The notes beneath the pieces were generated by a model. That model made no database searches. It was not told the origin of the DNA and worked only from the letters and a program-made list of their open reading frames with translations. Positions 1 through 10,390 of a stretch of 64,000 nucleotides of DNA are shown piece after piece; position 1 is the stretch's first letter; every line of letters starts with the position of its first letter. This DNA is from Zasmidium citrigriseum (lineage: Eukaryota; Ascomycota; Dothideomycetes; Mycosphaerellales; Mycosphaerellaceae). The position numbers and the translations under genes are program-made. The stretch is taken from the NCBI GenBank assembly GCA_002786025.1, contig NHNW01000021.1, positions 310,001 through 374,000 on the forward strand, written 5' to 3'.

Positions 1-380
1 CTAATAACTACTAGTAGCCTAAGCGTTAGAATAAGATAAAAGCCGCTAAACCTAGCTAAAGCGACATTATAAAGACTAGCTAGTACCTCCGTATCCCTTT
101 AGGCCTAGAGTCTAACTTCGATAGCTTTAACGCTATCTATAATATCCTTAAAGATATCTCTAAGTACTAGTACGCCTTTACCGAGATTATCGCTAATACC
201 TCCGCTAAAGGCCTAAAGAAGGGCCTTACTTACCTCGCCGACTTCGAAGAGGATAAGATCTTTAGCTACTATAAGGATAAGGAGGAAGATACTAAGGCTA
301 ATAGCGATAATAACGAGCTAGGAGAAGATAATAAGGATAAGGATATAGATATAGAGGATAAGGGCATCGGCGAAGAGTAG
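1..380 (+). pseudogene. 3' end of transposon second gene, RIP-inactivated
   Basis: One frame, ending in TAG at 378-380, reads YLRIP followed by a hydrophilic stretch and a highly acidic Asp/Glu/Lys-rich tail. In-frame TAG codons sit where a Trp or Gln codon would be expected before RIP. The same frame in the complete element (ending at 47,000) has SYYLRIP at the corresponding place and a similar acidic tail, so these are diverged copies of one gene. The 5' part lies outside the window. I recognise no domain. Confidence 0.6.
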
Positions 381-565
381 AAAGGCATTTAGATTAGTAT
401 TAAGAAGAGTATAATACCTAATAAGAGCGAGGCGTTATAGGGGAAATTACGATATTATAAGTAAAGTTATAAGTTATATTATAACTACCTTAGTTACTAT
501 ACTAAATTGTAACTTATCTATAACTGTAACTCAAACTCTTAGTCACAATGTGACTCAAAACCCTA
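1..565 (+). mobile_element. Right end of a RIP-mutated DNA transposon (truncated by window edge)
   Basis: AT-rich DNA with almost no CpA or TpG but retained CpG, the expected result of RIP. It ends in CCCTA at 561-565. Read inward on the minus strand the terminus is TAGGGTTTTGAGTCAC, close to the termini of the complete hAT element at 43,215-47,224 (TAGGGTTGGAGCGTCAC). The next eight bases (566-573, GTCTCAAG) are the predicted target-site duplication; its partner lies left of the window. The element carries the 3' end of the same second gene found in the complete copy. Classification as hAT rests on this kinship, because its transposase is outside the window. Confidence 0.75.
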
Positions 566-1593
566 GTCTCAAGTAACGGAGACTAGATGCCAGCAGCCCG
601 TAGTATAGAGACTGGACTCTCTGGAGGGTCACCCTGGGCAGACAATTAATGGCGGCTGGCGGGCGCGGCTACGCTTCTTCGTTTGCAGGGGACTTGCGCC
701 ATCCCCGCTGGCCGATCGCTCAATTGGCTCTATCTGTGCTCTACAACGAACGAACGGACCTGCACTGACTTGGATATTGATGAGCAACAAGCGCTTCGGG
801 CGAGCCTTTCTACATGAGTCTGTATTGTTTTATCACTGTCCGGCACGCATATAGTAATGGTACCATGGGTTGCGTTGCGTGTACTGGACATGGTTTTGCG
901 GGCGAGTGCTCGTTCATGCCCAAGAAATCCACCGGCTACTCTCAACATCGCTGGCTCTGTGCCTAGGCTTGCGTCTCCGTCAATCATTTTCGTAGCTTTT
1001 AGTAGCTCCAGGCAAATAGCTCGGTCCCTTGGGTGGGTGCTGCCGCTCTGCCGCCACCTGGGTCTTTGCCCCGAAGTTCGATCTCAAAGGCGGTGTGGTC
1101 ATTATTGCTTGAGTCATGGTGGAGCCGAAGGCCTTCGGCCGCACGCAAGTCCAACAAGGCGCCGGCCACCAGGAAAAGGGCGCAGGCATTGCGACCAAGC
1201 TGGCTGTCTTTGTTGCGTGCCTGGATGAAACGCTGAAACGCGCCATCTGCAGCATCTGCAGGGCCGAAAAGTTTGTGTACAACAGACGGCTGTGGAAGAG
1301 GTTAGCGGCCACGGAGAGCCGGCGAAGGAGCGTCCGCGCGGATTTGATGAGGACTGAATCAATATTTGATGAATTGATTGACACTCGTGACGAAAAGTAG
1401 CGCCTGCCTTCCTGAGGGGTCTGAAGTTGAGATTGGAAACGACGCTAGTGTTTTTAAAGTTTCTGGGTGGGCCGAGCTTTGCTCACTCACTCACATGAGC
1501 CACCACCTCAAGTCGCCTGCAGTCAAATTGCAACATCGACCTGTCGCTGACCAACATTTCAGTCTGTCGCATTCATGATCAAGACCGAGCGCC
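566..1593. other. Intergenic region upstream of RPC2
   Basis: Normal base composition resumes right after the element end. The segment must hold the RPC2 promoter. The only coding signal I find is a possible minus-strand exon at 999-1289, listed separately. Other open frames here lack family resemblance and overlap each other. Confidence 0.6.
999..1289 (-). CDS. Tentative terminal exon of an unrecognised gene
   Basis: On the minus strand a GCTAAC branch-point-like sequence (about 1301-1306) lies just before a CACAG acceptor ending at 1290. From 1289 a frame stays open for 96 codons to TAA at 999-1001. The branch-point TAA closes that frame upstream, so the exon makes sense only if spliced. 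It encodes a mixed protein with a hydrophobic stretch (ALFLVAGALLDL) and ends FAWSY. A GTGAGT donor preceded by a short ATG-initiated frame lies near 1,495-1,555, which would place a 5' exon against the RPC2 start, but this link is a guess. I recognise no family. It could be a chance frame. Confidence 0.3.
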   Translation of the reverse strand, partial: PSVVHKLFGPADAADGAFQRFIQARNKDSQLGRNACALFLVAGALLDLRAAEGLRLHHDSSNNDHTAFEIELRGKDPGGGRAAAPTQGTELFAWSY

Positions 1594-4500
1594 ATGCCTC
1601 CGAAGCCGAAGAAGACCGGCCCTGTTGAGGTCGGCGCCAGCGCCTCCAAGGTAGGTCGAAATTTCTCTTCGTCGGCCGATTCAGCATTTGACATGTGATG
1701 AGGTCGCCGCCCCCAAAGCAGCGCCGAAGAAGCGGACGAGCACTGCGAAAGCCAAAGAGAGCGAGACGACACAAGACTCCAACCCTGCGCAACCCAAGGC
1801 AACCGAGAGCAAAGCAACTTCAACAACTTCAAAAGCGCAGCCAAAGCAGAAGCCAGCTGTGGCGGGAGATGACCTGGATGCGCTTCTTCGGCCCTTCTAC
1901 TACAGCAAACGCCTCACGGATCCGATCAACACTGCCAAGGACAAATGGAATTTACTCCCCGCGTTCCTCCGAGTCAAAGGCTTGATCAAACAGCACACGG
2001 ACTCCTTCGACTACTTCACGGATATCGAACTGAAGAAGATCCTCAAGGCAAACGAGATCATTGTCTCTGAAGCCGACGAGAAGAAATGGATTCGCTTCAC
2101 CGACATACGTGTTGGCAAACCTTGTCGTGTCGAAGACACTCGCTCAGGATGGGTTCAAACGGAGGTTACGCCCAACGAGTGTCGGCTCAGAGATATGACT
2201 TACGCCGCGCCGATCTACGTCGACTACGTGTATCCTCGACAGTCTGGAAACGTTCGAAAAACAGATGTGCTGATTGGAAGGATGCCTATGATGTTGCAAA
2301 GCTCCAAATGCGTTTTGAATGGCCGCTCTGAATCGGAATTGGCTTGGCTGAACGAATGCGCTGTCGACCCCGGCGGTTACTTCATCGTGCGAGGTCAGGA
2401 GAAGGTCATCCTAGTCCAGGAGCAGCTGAGCAAGAATCGAGTTATCGTCGAAACATTCAAAGGCGTCATCCAGGCATCCGTCACGAGTCACACTGCGAAC
2501 GTCAAGACGAAGACTTACGTCCTGGTCAAAAAGGGTCGCATCTACCTCAAGCACAACTCCGTCAGCGAGGATATTCCCATCGCCATCATGTTGCGCGCCA
2601 TGGGCGTACAGTCCGACCATGAGATCTTACTCCTCGCTGCTGGCAACGACGCTCAATATCAAGACGAGTTTGCACCGAATCTTGAGGATGCCGCCATCGA
2701 GGGCGTGTTCACGCAGGAGCAAGGTCTTGAGTACATTGCGACTCGTTTGAAGCCAGAGAAATTTGGCGGGCCAAGAGGCGATCCAAGAACACCGAAGCAA
2801 AAGGCCCTGGAGAAGCTAGCGGGTACCATTATCCCTCACGTGGAAGTAGAGGGTATGAACTTCAGACCCAAGGCGCTGTACATTGCTTTCATGACTAGAC
2901 GAGTCTTGATGGCGATCAACGATCCGAAACTGGTCGACGACCGCGACTACGTGGGGAACAAGCGACTAGAACTTGCTGGGCAGATGCTTGCTTTGCTCTT
3001 TGAGGATCTCTGGAAAGACTGCATAAGGAACATCAAGTTCAGCATGGACAAGGTTCTGAAGAAGCCCAACCCGACACAAGAGTTCGACCCGATGAGATTT
3101 GTCGAACAGTGTGATGGACGCATTACCAGCGGCATGGAGCGTGCGATCTCAACCGGCAACTGGACGCTCAAGCGTTTTCGTATGGACAGGGCTGGAGTTA
3201 CGCACGTTCTGAGCAGACTGAGTTACATCAGTGCCCTGGGCATGATGACCAGAATCACGAGTCAGTTCGAGAAGACTCGCAAGGTTTCCGGACCGCGTGC
3301 TCTGCAGCCTTCCCAGTTCGGCATGCTGTGCACTTCAGATACGCCCGAGGGAGAAGCATGTGGTCTCGTCAAGAATTTGGCGCTCATGACACATATCACG
3401 ACGGCCGACGAAGAAGGCCCAGTGAAGAAGATGGTCTTCGTCCTGGGTGCTGAAGACGTCACGTCAGCATCAGGGACTGAAATATACACCAATGGGGCCT
3501 ACATGATATTCATCAACGGTACGCCCGTGGCCCTGACAAGACAACCCAAGCAGTTCCTCAACGGCTTCCGAAAGTTCAGACGCATGGGCAGAATCTCCGA
3601 GTTTGTCAGCATCTTCATCAACCATCACCACAATGGTGTGCACATCGCCACAGATGAAGGGCGAGTATGCCGGCCGCTCATTGTCGTGGAGAAGGGCAAG
3701 TCCAAGGTCACGGCGCGCTTTCTGGAGTCTTTACGAAAAGGCACAATGGACTTTGACGATGCCCTTTCTCGAGGGATAGTCGAGTATCTTGATGTCAACG
3801 AGGAGAACGACTCCAACATCGCCGTCTACGAAAAGGACATCGACGAACACACTACACATCTCGAGGTCGAGCCATTCACAATCCTCGGCGCCGTCGCCGG
3901 CCTGATTCCGTACCCTCACCACAACCAGTCACCCCGTAATACCTACGTGAGTACCCCCTTGATGATCGATTGACTGCGAGATTGATACTGACTTTGGGCG
4001 GTTTGCAGCAATGTGCTATGGGTAAGCAAGCGATTGGAGCCATCGCGTACAACCAATTCACGCGCATCGACACACTGCTATACCTCATGGTGTATCCACA
4101 AAAGCCAATGGTCACGACCAGAACGATCGAGCTTGTCAAGTACGACAAATTGCCAGCCGGTCAGAACGCTGTCGTCGCCGTCATGTCATACTCTGGATAC
4201 GACATTGAGGATGCCCTGGTCTTGAACAAAGCATCTTGTGACAGGGGTTTTGGACGATGCCAAGTGTTCAAGAAGATCAGCATGCCACTGAAATCGTACG
4301 GCAACGGGTTTGCAGACCGACTAGGGGATCGCAACCCTGACGAACCTCGACATCGCAAGATTGGCAAGGATGGTCTTGTCGAAGTCGGTGCAGAAATGGA
4401 GAACACAGACGTGTACATGCTGAAGGAGACTCCCCTGAATCAGGCTTCGGCAATCCCGACAAGAGATCAGAAGTGGTCATCGATGCACATGTCGTACAAG

Positions 4501-5334
4501 CTACCGGACCCGTGCTATGCCGACAAGGTGATGATCACAACAAACGAGTCCAACTCGACCATCATCAAGATCCAGACCAGACAGACACGACGGCCGGAGA
4601 TTGGCGACAAGTTCTCGTCTCGCCACGGTCAGAAGGGTGTTGTTGGCTTGTTGGCAGAGCAGGCCGACATGCCGTTCTCCGATTCTGGCGTCGTGCCGGA
4701 CATTATCATGAACCCTCATGGTTTCCCGTCGCGTATGACTGTTGGAAAGATGCTGGAACTCGTCTCAGGCAAGGCAGGCGTTCTTGCCGGGAACCAAGAG
4801 TACGGCACCGCGTTTGGTGGCAGCAAAGTCGAAGACATGGGTGCCGTTCTCGTCAAGCACGGATTCAGCTACTCAGGAAAGGACCACCTGACTTCTGGAA
4901 TCACTGGCGAGTCATTGCCGTTCTACGTCTTCTTTGGACCTATCTACTACCAGAAGCTGAAGCACATGGTCCAAGACAAGATGCACTCCCGTTCGACCGG
5001 ACCTCGAGCCATCCTGACCAGACAGCCAACGGAAGGTCGTTCAAGACAGGGTGGTCTGAGATTGGGAGAGATGGAGCGTGACTGCTTGATCGCATATGGT
5101 GCAAGTCAGCTCCTGCTTGAGCGGCTGATGCTGAGCTCGGATGCCCACCAAGTCGACGTGTGCCAGCAGTGCGGCATGATGGGCTACAGCAACTGGTGCC
5201 AGAGCTGCACCAGCAGTCGCTCGATCGTGAAGATGACGATGCCGTACGCAGCGAAGTTGTTGATCCAGGAGCTGACGAGCATGGGCATCAGGGCAGCCCT
5301 TAAGCTCGAAGACGAGTATCCGAGGGAGTCATGA
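1594..5334 (+). CDS. RPC2: DNA-directed RNA polymerase III subunit RPC2
   Basis: Second-largest subunit of nuclear RNA polymerase III, which makes tRNA and 5S rRNA and forms half of the active-site cleft. Exons 1594-1650, 1703-3946 and 4009-5334 give 1,208 residues, slightly longer than yeast Ret1 because of a Lys/Ala/Thr-rich N-terminus. Both introns (52 and 62 nt) are phase 0; the second joins ...RNTY to QCAMGKQA, a conserved beta-subunit stretch. Visible signatures: [14 protein letters not shown] and [12 protein letters not shown] in the lobe/protrusion part, [15 protein letters not shown] in the hybrid-binding part, and a C-terminal zinc ribbon CQQCG...WCQSC. The combination [15 protein letters not shown] and the C-terminus favour Pol III over Pol I or II. 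The start at 1594 is the first ATG that splices in frame. Confidence 0.95.
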
Positions 5335-5692
5335 GGGAAAGGGCATTGAATTGATGAGCAAATTCGAAGCATAGCGACGGATGCATCAGCGAATGGCGTT
5401 TGGGATGTCACAGGAGATGTGTCTGAATCTTCGAGATGTACTAAATAGCACGAAAAGAGAGCCTTTGATGTCCATGCTCATCTGCGCGTAGCTCGAGTCA
5501 CGTGTGTATGTCTGAGCTAGCGCCAGATTAAAGTTTAGCTGCCCGTGACCTCGATTTCTCGACTTCAGCACTCCCCTCCACCAACCACCACCCGCATCCA
5601 CCACGCGCCTCGACCCGATTTGCGGTGGACGACGCCAGCGACGCCGGAGTGACTACCATTGACTGCAAAAGAGGTCTCGGTAGGTAGACACC
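5335..5692. promoter_or_regulatory. Intergenic region between RPC2 and the SF3b145 gene
   Basis: 358 bp between two plus-strand genes, so it holds the RPC2 3' end and the promoter and 5' UTR of the next gene. Pyrimidine- and CACC-rich stretches occur just upstream of the start (about 5,570-5,600). I identify no specific site. Confidence 0.4.
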
Positions 5693-7522
5693 ATGCCTGG
5701 CGTGATCGCCGAGAGCCAACCTGCCCACAAGGCGCGCAAGCCAACCAAGAACGAGCAGCGACGGGCGAAGAAGAAGGAGCGCAGACGCGAGGTGAGGGAC
5801 CTGCAACCATCGCGACATGCGCCGATGTTGTGTACGCTGACCGAGCTCCAGACTTCTGTCGCGCCGTCCGAACAGTCAGACGTGAGCGAGCCACCACAGC
5901 CCGTTCCGCCCGCGAAAGACGATCCCATCCAAGATGTTCCCGCCGTCGACGTCGCAAATGACGACCTTCCTCCCGACGACCCTCTATTCTCCCAGTTCGC
6001 CGATGTCTTCGCCAAGTTCAAGGAGGAAGACAAGCAAGATCCCGCCTTGAAAGAGCCCGAGAAACCAGAGGTCTTCTACGATGACGATGACAACATACAA
6101 GGTGAGGATGAAGAAGAGGAAACCCAGAAGAAGCTATCCAAGAAGCAGCGTAAGGCGGCCAACAAGCTCAGCATCGCCGAGTTGAAAGCCATTGTGCGGA
6201 AACCTGAGATCGTCGACTGGACCGACACTTCGGCTCAAGATCCTAAGCTACTCGTCAACATCAAGAGCGCTCGAAATGTGGTGCCAGTCCCTTCCCACTG
6301 GAGTCTGAAGCGAGAGTATCTCAGCAGCAAGCGGGGTATAGAAAAGCCAGGCTTCGCACTGCCTAAGTTCATCGCAGAGACTGGTATTTCCGACATGAGG
6401 GACGCGGCGCTTGAGAAGCAAGCAGAAGCGACCATGAAGCAGAAGCAACGCGAGCGTGTGCAAGGAAAGACCGGCAAGCTCGACATCGACTACCAGAAGC
6501 TCTACGAGGCATTCTTCCGGCGGCAGACGAAACCGACACTCACGCGATACGGCGAAGTCTATTACGAGGGCAAGGAGTTCGAGACTAATCTCAAGCACTT
6601 GCGACCTGGTGAGATCGGCGAGGAGTTGCAGGAAGCTCTTAACATGCCACCTGGCTCGCCGCCTCCATGGCTCATCAATCAACAAAAGGTAGGCCCTCCC
6701 CCCTCATACCCTGCCCTCAAAATCCCCGGCCTCAACGCCCCTCCCCCACCCGGCGGACAGTGGGGCTTCCACCCCGGTGGTTACGGCAAGCCACCAGTCG
6801 ATGATGCGAATCGACCGCTGTATGGCGGTGATGTGTTTGGCTTGTCGGATGGCAGAGATGAGGTGAAGGAGAAGGAGGAGCAGCGGGTGGAACCAGTTGA
6901 CAAGAGCTTGTGGGGAGAGCTGCAACCGCCGCAGGATGAGGAGGAAGAGGAAGAGGAAGAAGAGGAAGAAGATGAGGAGGATGAGGATGAGAGCGGCAGA
7001 ACGACAGGATTGGAGACACCTTACGGCGGCACCGAGACTCCTGGCGGCATCACGAGTACCGTTCCGACCGACTTCATGGGATCGCGCGGCATGCCTGACG
7101 AGATGAACTTGCGGAAGCAGCGGATGGGTACGGAGACAGAAGCGAGTTCTCATCCCCGGTCTGCGGGCCAGGTCCTCAACGAGCGTTCGATTCGAGCAGA
7201 AGGCTTCTTTGGTGGCCAGCATGCGTACGATCTTTCTGGGGCTTCGAACATGCCAGTGCTGGGATCAGACAGAGACGAACGTGGTCGGAAGCGGAAAGCA
7301 GGAGATCTGGACGTCTCGATGGATCCAGATGCGCTGGCGAGGGACGATCGCATGTCGAAGGAGGAGCTCAGCAGGCGGTATGAGGCTGAGAGGGCCCAGC
7401 AGAACAGCGGTGGGTGGCAAGGTGGAGCGTCGGAGGATTTCAGCAGCATGGTGGCGGAGGACACTGCGAAGAGGCAAAAGAGAGATCGGGAGAGGGCTGC
7501 TGGTAGAGGTGGACGGAGATGA
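5693..7522 (+). CDS. cus1: Splicing factor 3b subunit 2 homologue (SF3b145/Cus1)
   Basis: U2 snRNP protein of the SF3b complex that helps hold U2 at the branch site. The frame shows the DUF382 region (LSKKQRKAANKLSIAELKAIV through KREYLSSKRGIEKPGFALP) and then the PSP region (YGEVYYEGKEFE, LRPGEIGEELQEAL, PPPWLINQQKVGPPPSYP, KIPGLNAPPPPGGQWGFHPGGYGKPP), both diagnostic. An acidic run of glutamates follows at about 6,935-6,995. The frame is open from ATG 5693, but 5792-5851 looks like a 60-nt stop-free intron (GTGAGG donor, CTGAC branch point, CAG acceptor). Removing it gives 589 residues instead of 609 and deletes a non-conserved insert in the basic N-terminus. Confidence 0.93.
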   Translation: MPGVIAESQPAHKARKPTKNEQRRAKKKERRREVRDLQPSRHAPMLCTLTELQTSVAPSEQSDVSEPPQPVPPAKDDPIQDVPAVDVANDDLPPDDPLFSQFADVFAKFKEEDKQDPALKEPEKPEVFYDDDDNIQGEDEEEETQKKLSKKQRKAANKLSIAELKAIVRKPEIVDWTDTSAQDPKLLVNIKSARNVVPVPSHWSLKREYLSSKRGIEKPGFALPKFIAETGISDMRDAALEKQAEATMKQKQRERVQGKTGKLDIDYQKLYEAFFRRQTKPTLTRYGEVYYEGKEFETNLKHLRPGEIGEELQEALNMPPGSPPPWLINQQKVGPPPSYPALKIPGLNAPPPPGGQWGFHPGGYGKPPVDDANRPLYGGDVFGLSDGRDEVKEKEEQRVEPVDKSLWGELQPPQDEEEEEEEEEEEDEEDEDESGRTTGLETPYGGTETPGGITSTVPTDFMGSRGMPDEMNLRKQRMGTETEASSHPRSAGQVLNERSIRAEGFFGGQHAYDLSGASNMPVLGSDRDERGRKRKAGDLDVSMDPDALARDDRMSKEELSRRYEAERAQQNSGGWQGGASEDFSSMVAEDTAKRQKRDRERAAGRGGRR

Positions 7523-7957
7523 GGATGTGATTATCAAGAGTGGTGGAAAGGGTGAAGATGATACCGGTCGAGAGGAGGACTCGCCGCCGGCTATGTAATT
7601 AAGATGGAGGAAGAGAGAAGACTGGGCTGCTGGAAGGGAGCTTAACTCGGAAAAGAGGCCCATGCAAGAGGCAGCAAAAGTCCATGCCAGCGAGGCAGAG
7701 GATCTAGGTCACAGTTGGGTAATTCAGACCATTGTGAAGAAGTGCAGATGAAATTCCGAGTGTCTCGAATGTGTGTAGGAGGATGAGTGGGTGGCGGGCG
7801 AAAGCGAGAAAGTTGAACGAAACGAGAGGCCCACGACACGTGCCACGCCAAGGCTTCTCCAACGCGGACTTCGATCTCAGAGCTTCACCTCGCCAAACGC
7901 TCGAAACAGGCGCACCACATCTCGCTGCACCTGCCACAGGCTCGCACCGCGCCTGCC
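7523..7957. other. Intergenic region downstream of cus1
   Basis: 435 bp between two plus-strand genes. It holds the 3' flank of the SF3b145 gene and the promoter of the RS/RGG gene. No coding sequence or known site recognised. Confidence 0.4.
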
Positions 7958-10101
7958 ATGGATCGAGACCGTGACCGACGGTAAGTCATCAATTCATCGA
8001 CCTCCTGGCGAATGACTGGCACGACGTGAAAACATCGTCAGTCAGCATCCATCTACCTCCTGAAGCCTCACGTTTAAGCCGTCATTACCCACGAGTCTTC
8101 GACAGGTCTGCACTACACGGCGGCTGGACTCAAATCACATGCTGCCGTCTGCGAGAGGCTGTCGAGTACGGTTACTAATTGACCATGGCAAGGCGCGAGC
8201 GCGATTTTCCACCTGAAGACCAGTACGGCACCGGCAGAGGCCAGAGTTATCGACCTGGCAATGTCCGCGAACGCAGTCCACCGCGCATGGATAGCTACCG
8301 TGCCCGCTCACCGCCGCGTCGCAACGACTACATGGACTCGTACAAGTCCGACTCCTACCGCGGACCTCGACCTCGAAGCCGCTCGCCGCCCCGCCGTGAC
8401 GATTACCGCCGCCGCTCCCCTTCTCCACGCTTCCGAGACCGCGAGCCAAGAGGAGGTGACAGCTATAGGGGGCGTCCTCGATCGCCGCCGCCGAGGAGGG
8501 AGGATCTGCCAAGAGACGATCTGTTTAGGAGAGACCCCGTCCGCGACGAGAGAGATTACCGTGACAACAGAGACTACAGAGATGACAGAGCATACGCTGG
8601 GGCTGGAGCTGCTCGCTCTCCGCTTCCTCGCTACAGGGACCGTAGTGCGGTGCCGTTGAAGAGAACGAGAGAGCCGTCGCCCATCTCCAGCAGAGGCCGC
8701 CGCACTCCTCCGCCGGCGAAGCGTGAGCGATTGGCGAGTCCACCTCGTGCTGCCGGGCGTTACGATGACTATCCGCCTTCACGGGGCGTTAGTCCTCCCC
8801 GACGCAGGTACTCGCCTGACCCGAGAGATCGACGTCCATCGCCTCCCAGAGCAATGAACAGAGACTACCGTCCACGCTCCAGATCACCAATCGCTAGGAC
8901 CGATAGAGTCGACCCAAGATCCATTGATGATTGGCGCAGACCACGCTCGCCAGTACCCGAGCCCAGGCAACAGTACCTCAGTCGAGATGATTCTGGTGTC
9001 AATTCGAACACCACTTCTCGCCGCTCGTCTCCTCCTGTCCATCCGAGCCGTCTTGCGCTTCATCCAGCAGTTGATGAGAGACCGCGAAGCAGCAGAGCCT
9101 CTCCTCGTGATCCGTATGGAGACGATCGAGAGCCCTATCGTGCATCAGACTATGATTCGAGACCTCTGGCCCGGGAGCCAATGTACGAAGATGATCGAGG
9201 TTACGCCGACCGAGACCCAGTGCCACCGCCGCGAGAGCCTCGCCGTGACGACGATATGGTGCCTGTACCTACCCCACGGGCACCGCCTACTGGTCCTAGC
9301 TCACAGCGCACACCCGGTATGGGAATGATGCCTCCGACTGGCCCTGCAGCAGGTACGCCTTCCGGTCCTAGAGCAGCTGGAGCACCGCCTGCTGGGCCTC
9401 GTGGCGGGCCAGCTCCACGAGGAGATTTTGGCGGACGCGGCCGTGGAGGCTTCGGAAATGACTTTGCTCCGAGAGGCAGAGGCTTTGGCGGTGGATTCCG
9501 CGGCGGCAGAGGAGGAGGTCCACCTCCAGGCCCAGGATTTGGACGAGGCGATTCAGGTTTTGGACGAGGTGATCCAGGCTTTGCTCGTCCCGAACCAGCC
9601 TTCAGCCAGCCCGATCCATCCTTTGGAAATCGACCACCGCCATCAGGTCCTCGTGGCTCCTTCTCCCAAGCACCACCACCAGCATTCCGACAAAACAGCA
9701 ACGCCACCGCAACAACTTACCCACGCTCCCAACGTTTCGGAAATGGTGACACGATCCCAGACGTCCCGACAGGCCCCAAAGCCGCCCGTCGCCCGACCGA
9801 GCCCTCCGTCCCTTCCACGCCGATCAATCGTCCTCACCCAGCCCTCGCCGACCTAGCCAAAGTCGTCGAGGGTGGCCAAAAAGCCGAACCAATTGTTGAC
9901 CGCTCGAAGCTCTTTAAGCTGGAGGACGAGGCGGATAAGTTGCGCCGGCAGATCGAGGAGAAGGAGACGAAGAAGAGGAAGTCTTTGCGGGAGTGGGATC
10001 GTATGAGAGCTGAGACCGAGGCGGCGGCTTTGAGGAGTGAATTGGCGGAGGAGGCGTTGAGGCAGCTCAATGGCGAGGCGGAGACTCAGGCGGCTTTTTA
10101 G
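7958..10101 (+). CDS. Arg/Ser- and Arg/Gly-rich protein, probable RNA-binding or splicing-related factor
   Basis: Proposed exons 7958-7980 and 8193-10101, joined by a 212-nt intron with a GTAAGT donor and a TTACTAAT branch region. The join reads MDRDRDRRRERDF. A start at ATG 8185 inside that intron would also give an open frame. The first ~270 residues are dense in RS, SPPR and DYR repeats, the middle is Pro-rich, and about 9,400-9,570 encodes an RGG/GFGRG-type stretch, typical of proteins that bind RNA or enter condensates. The C-terminus is different: a charged coiled coil (KLEDEADKLRRQIEEKETKKRKSL...) that probably mediates contacts. No RRM or other folded domain is visible. The RNA role is inferred from composition only. 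Confidence 0.8.
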
Positions 10102-10390
10102 TAGGGAGCCGTGTTTGCTTTCCGTCGGCTATTAGGATGCATCGAGTGGACGAGGTTGAGGCGAAGGCGGTGGGTGGTGCTGTGGTTAGCTTTTTGGATA
10201 TGGGTTAATGCATGCATCAGGCAATCCTTTACCCCTCTGAACTTGTCGTCGCCCCAACCCCAACGTTCAAGAGGCTTGTTTCGTCAAATGTTAGCTCACG
10301 GATGACAACCAAATTTTTGACATCGTGAATCATTCACTTCATTCAACTCGTACACAGCCATGCAAAACCTTTTCTCCTCTTTACACAACC

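Noticed and set aside
6935..7010. Minus-strand leucine-rich frame opposite the acidic run of cus1
   Set aside because: It is the antisense reading of the GAA/GAG repeat that encodes polyglutamate.
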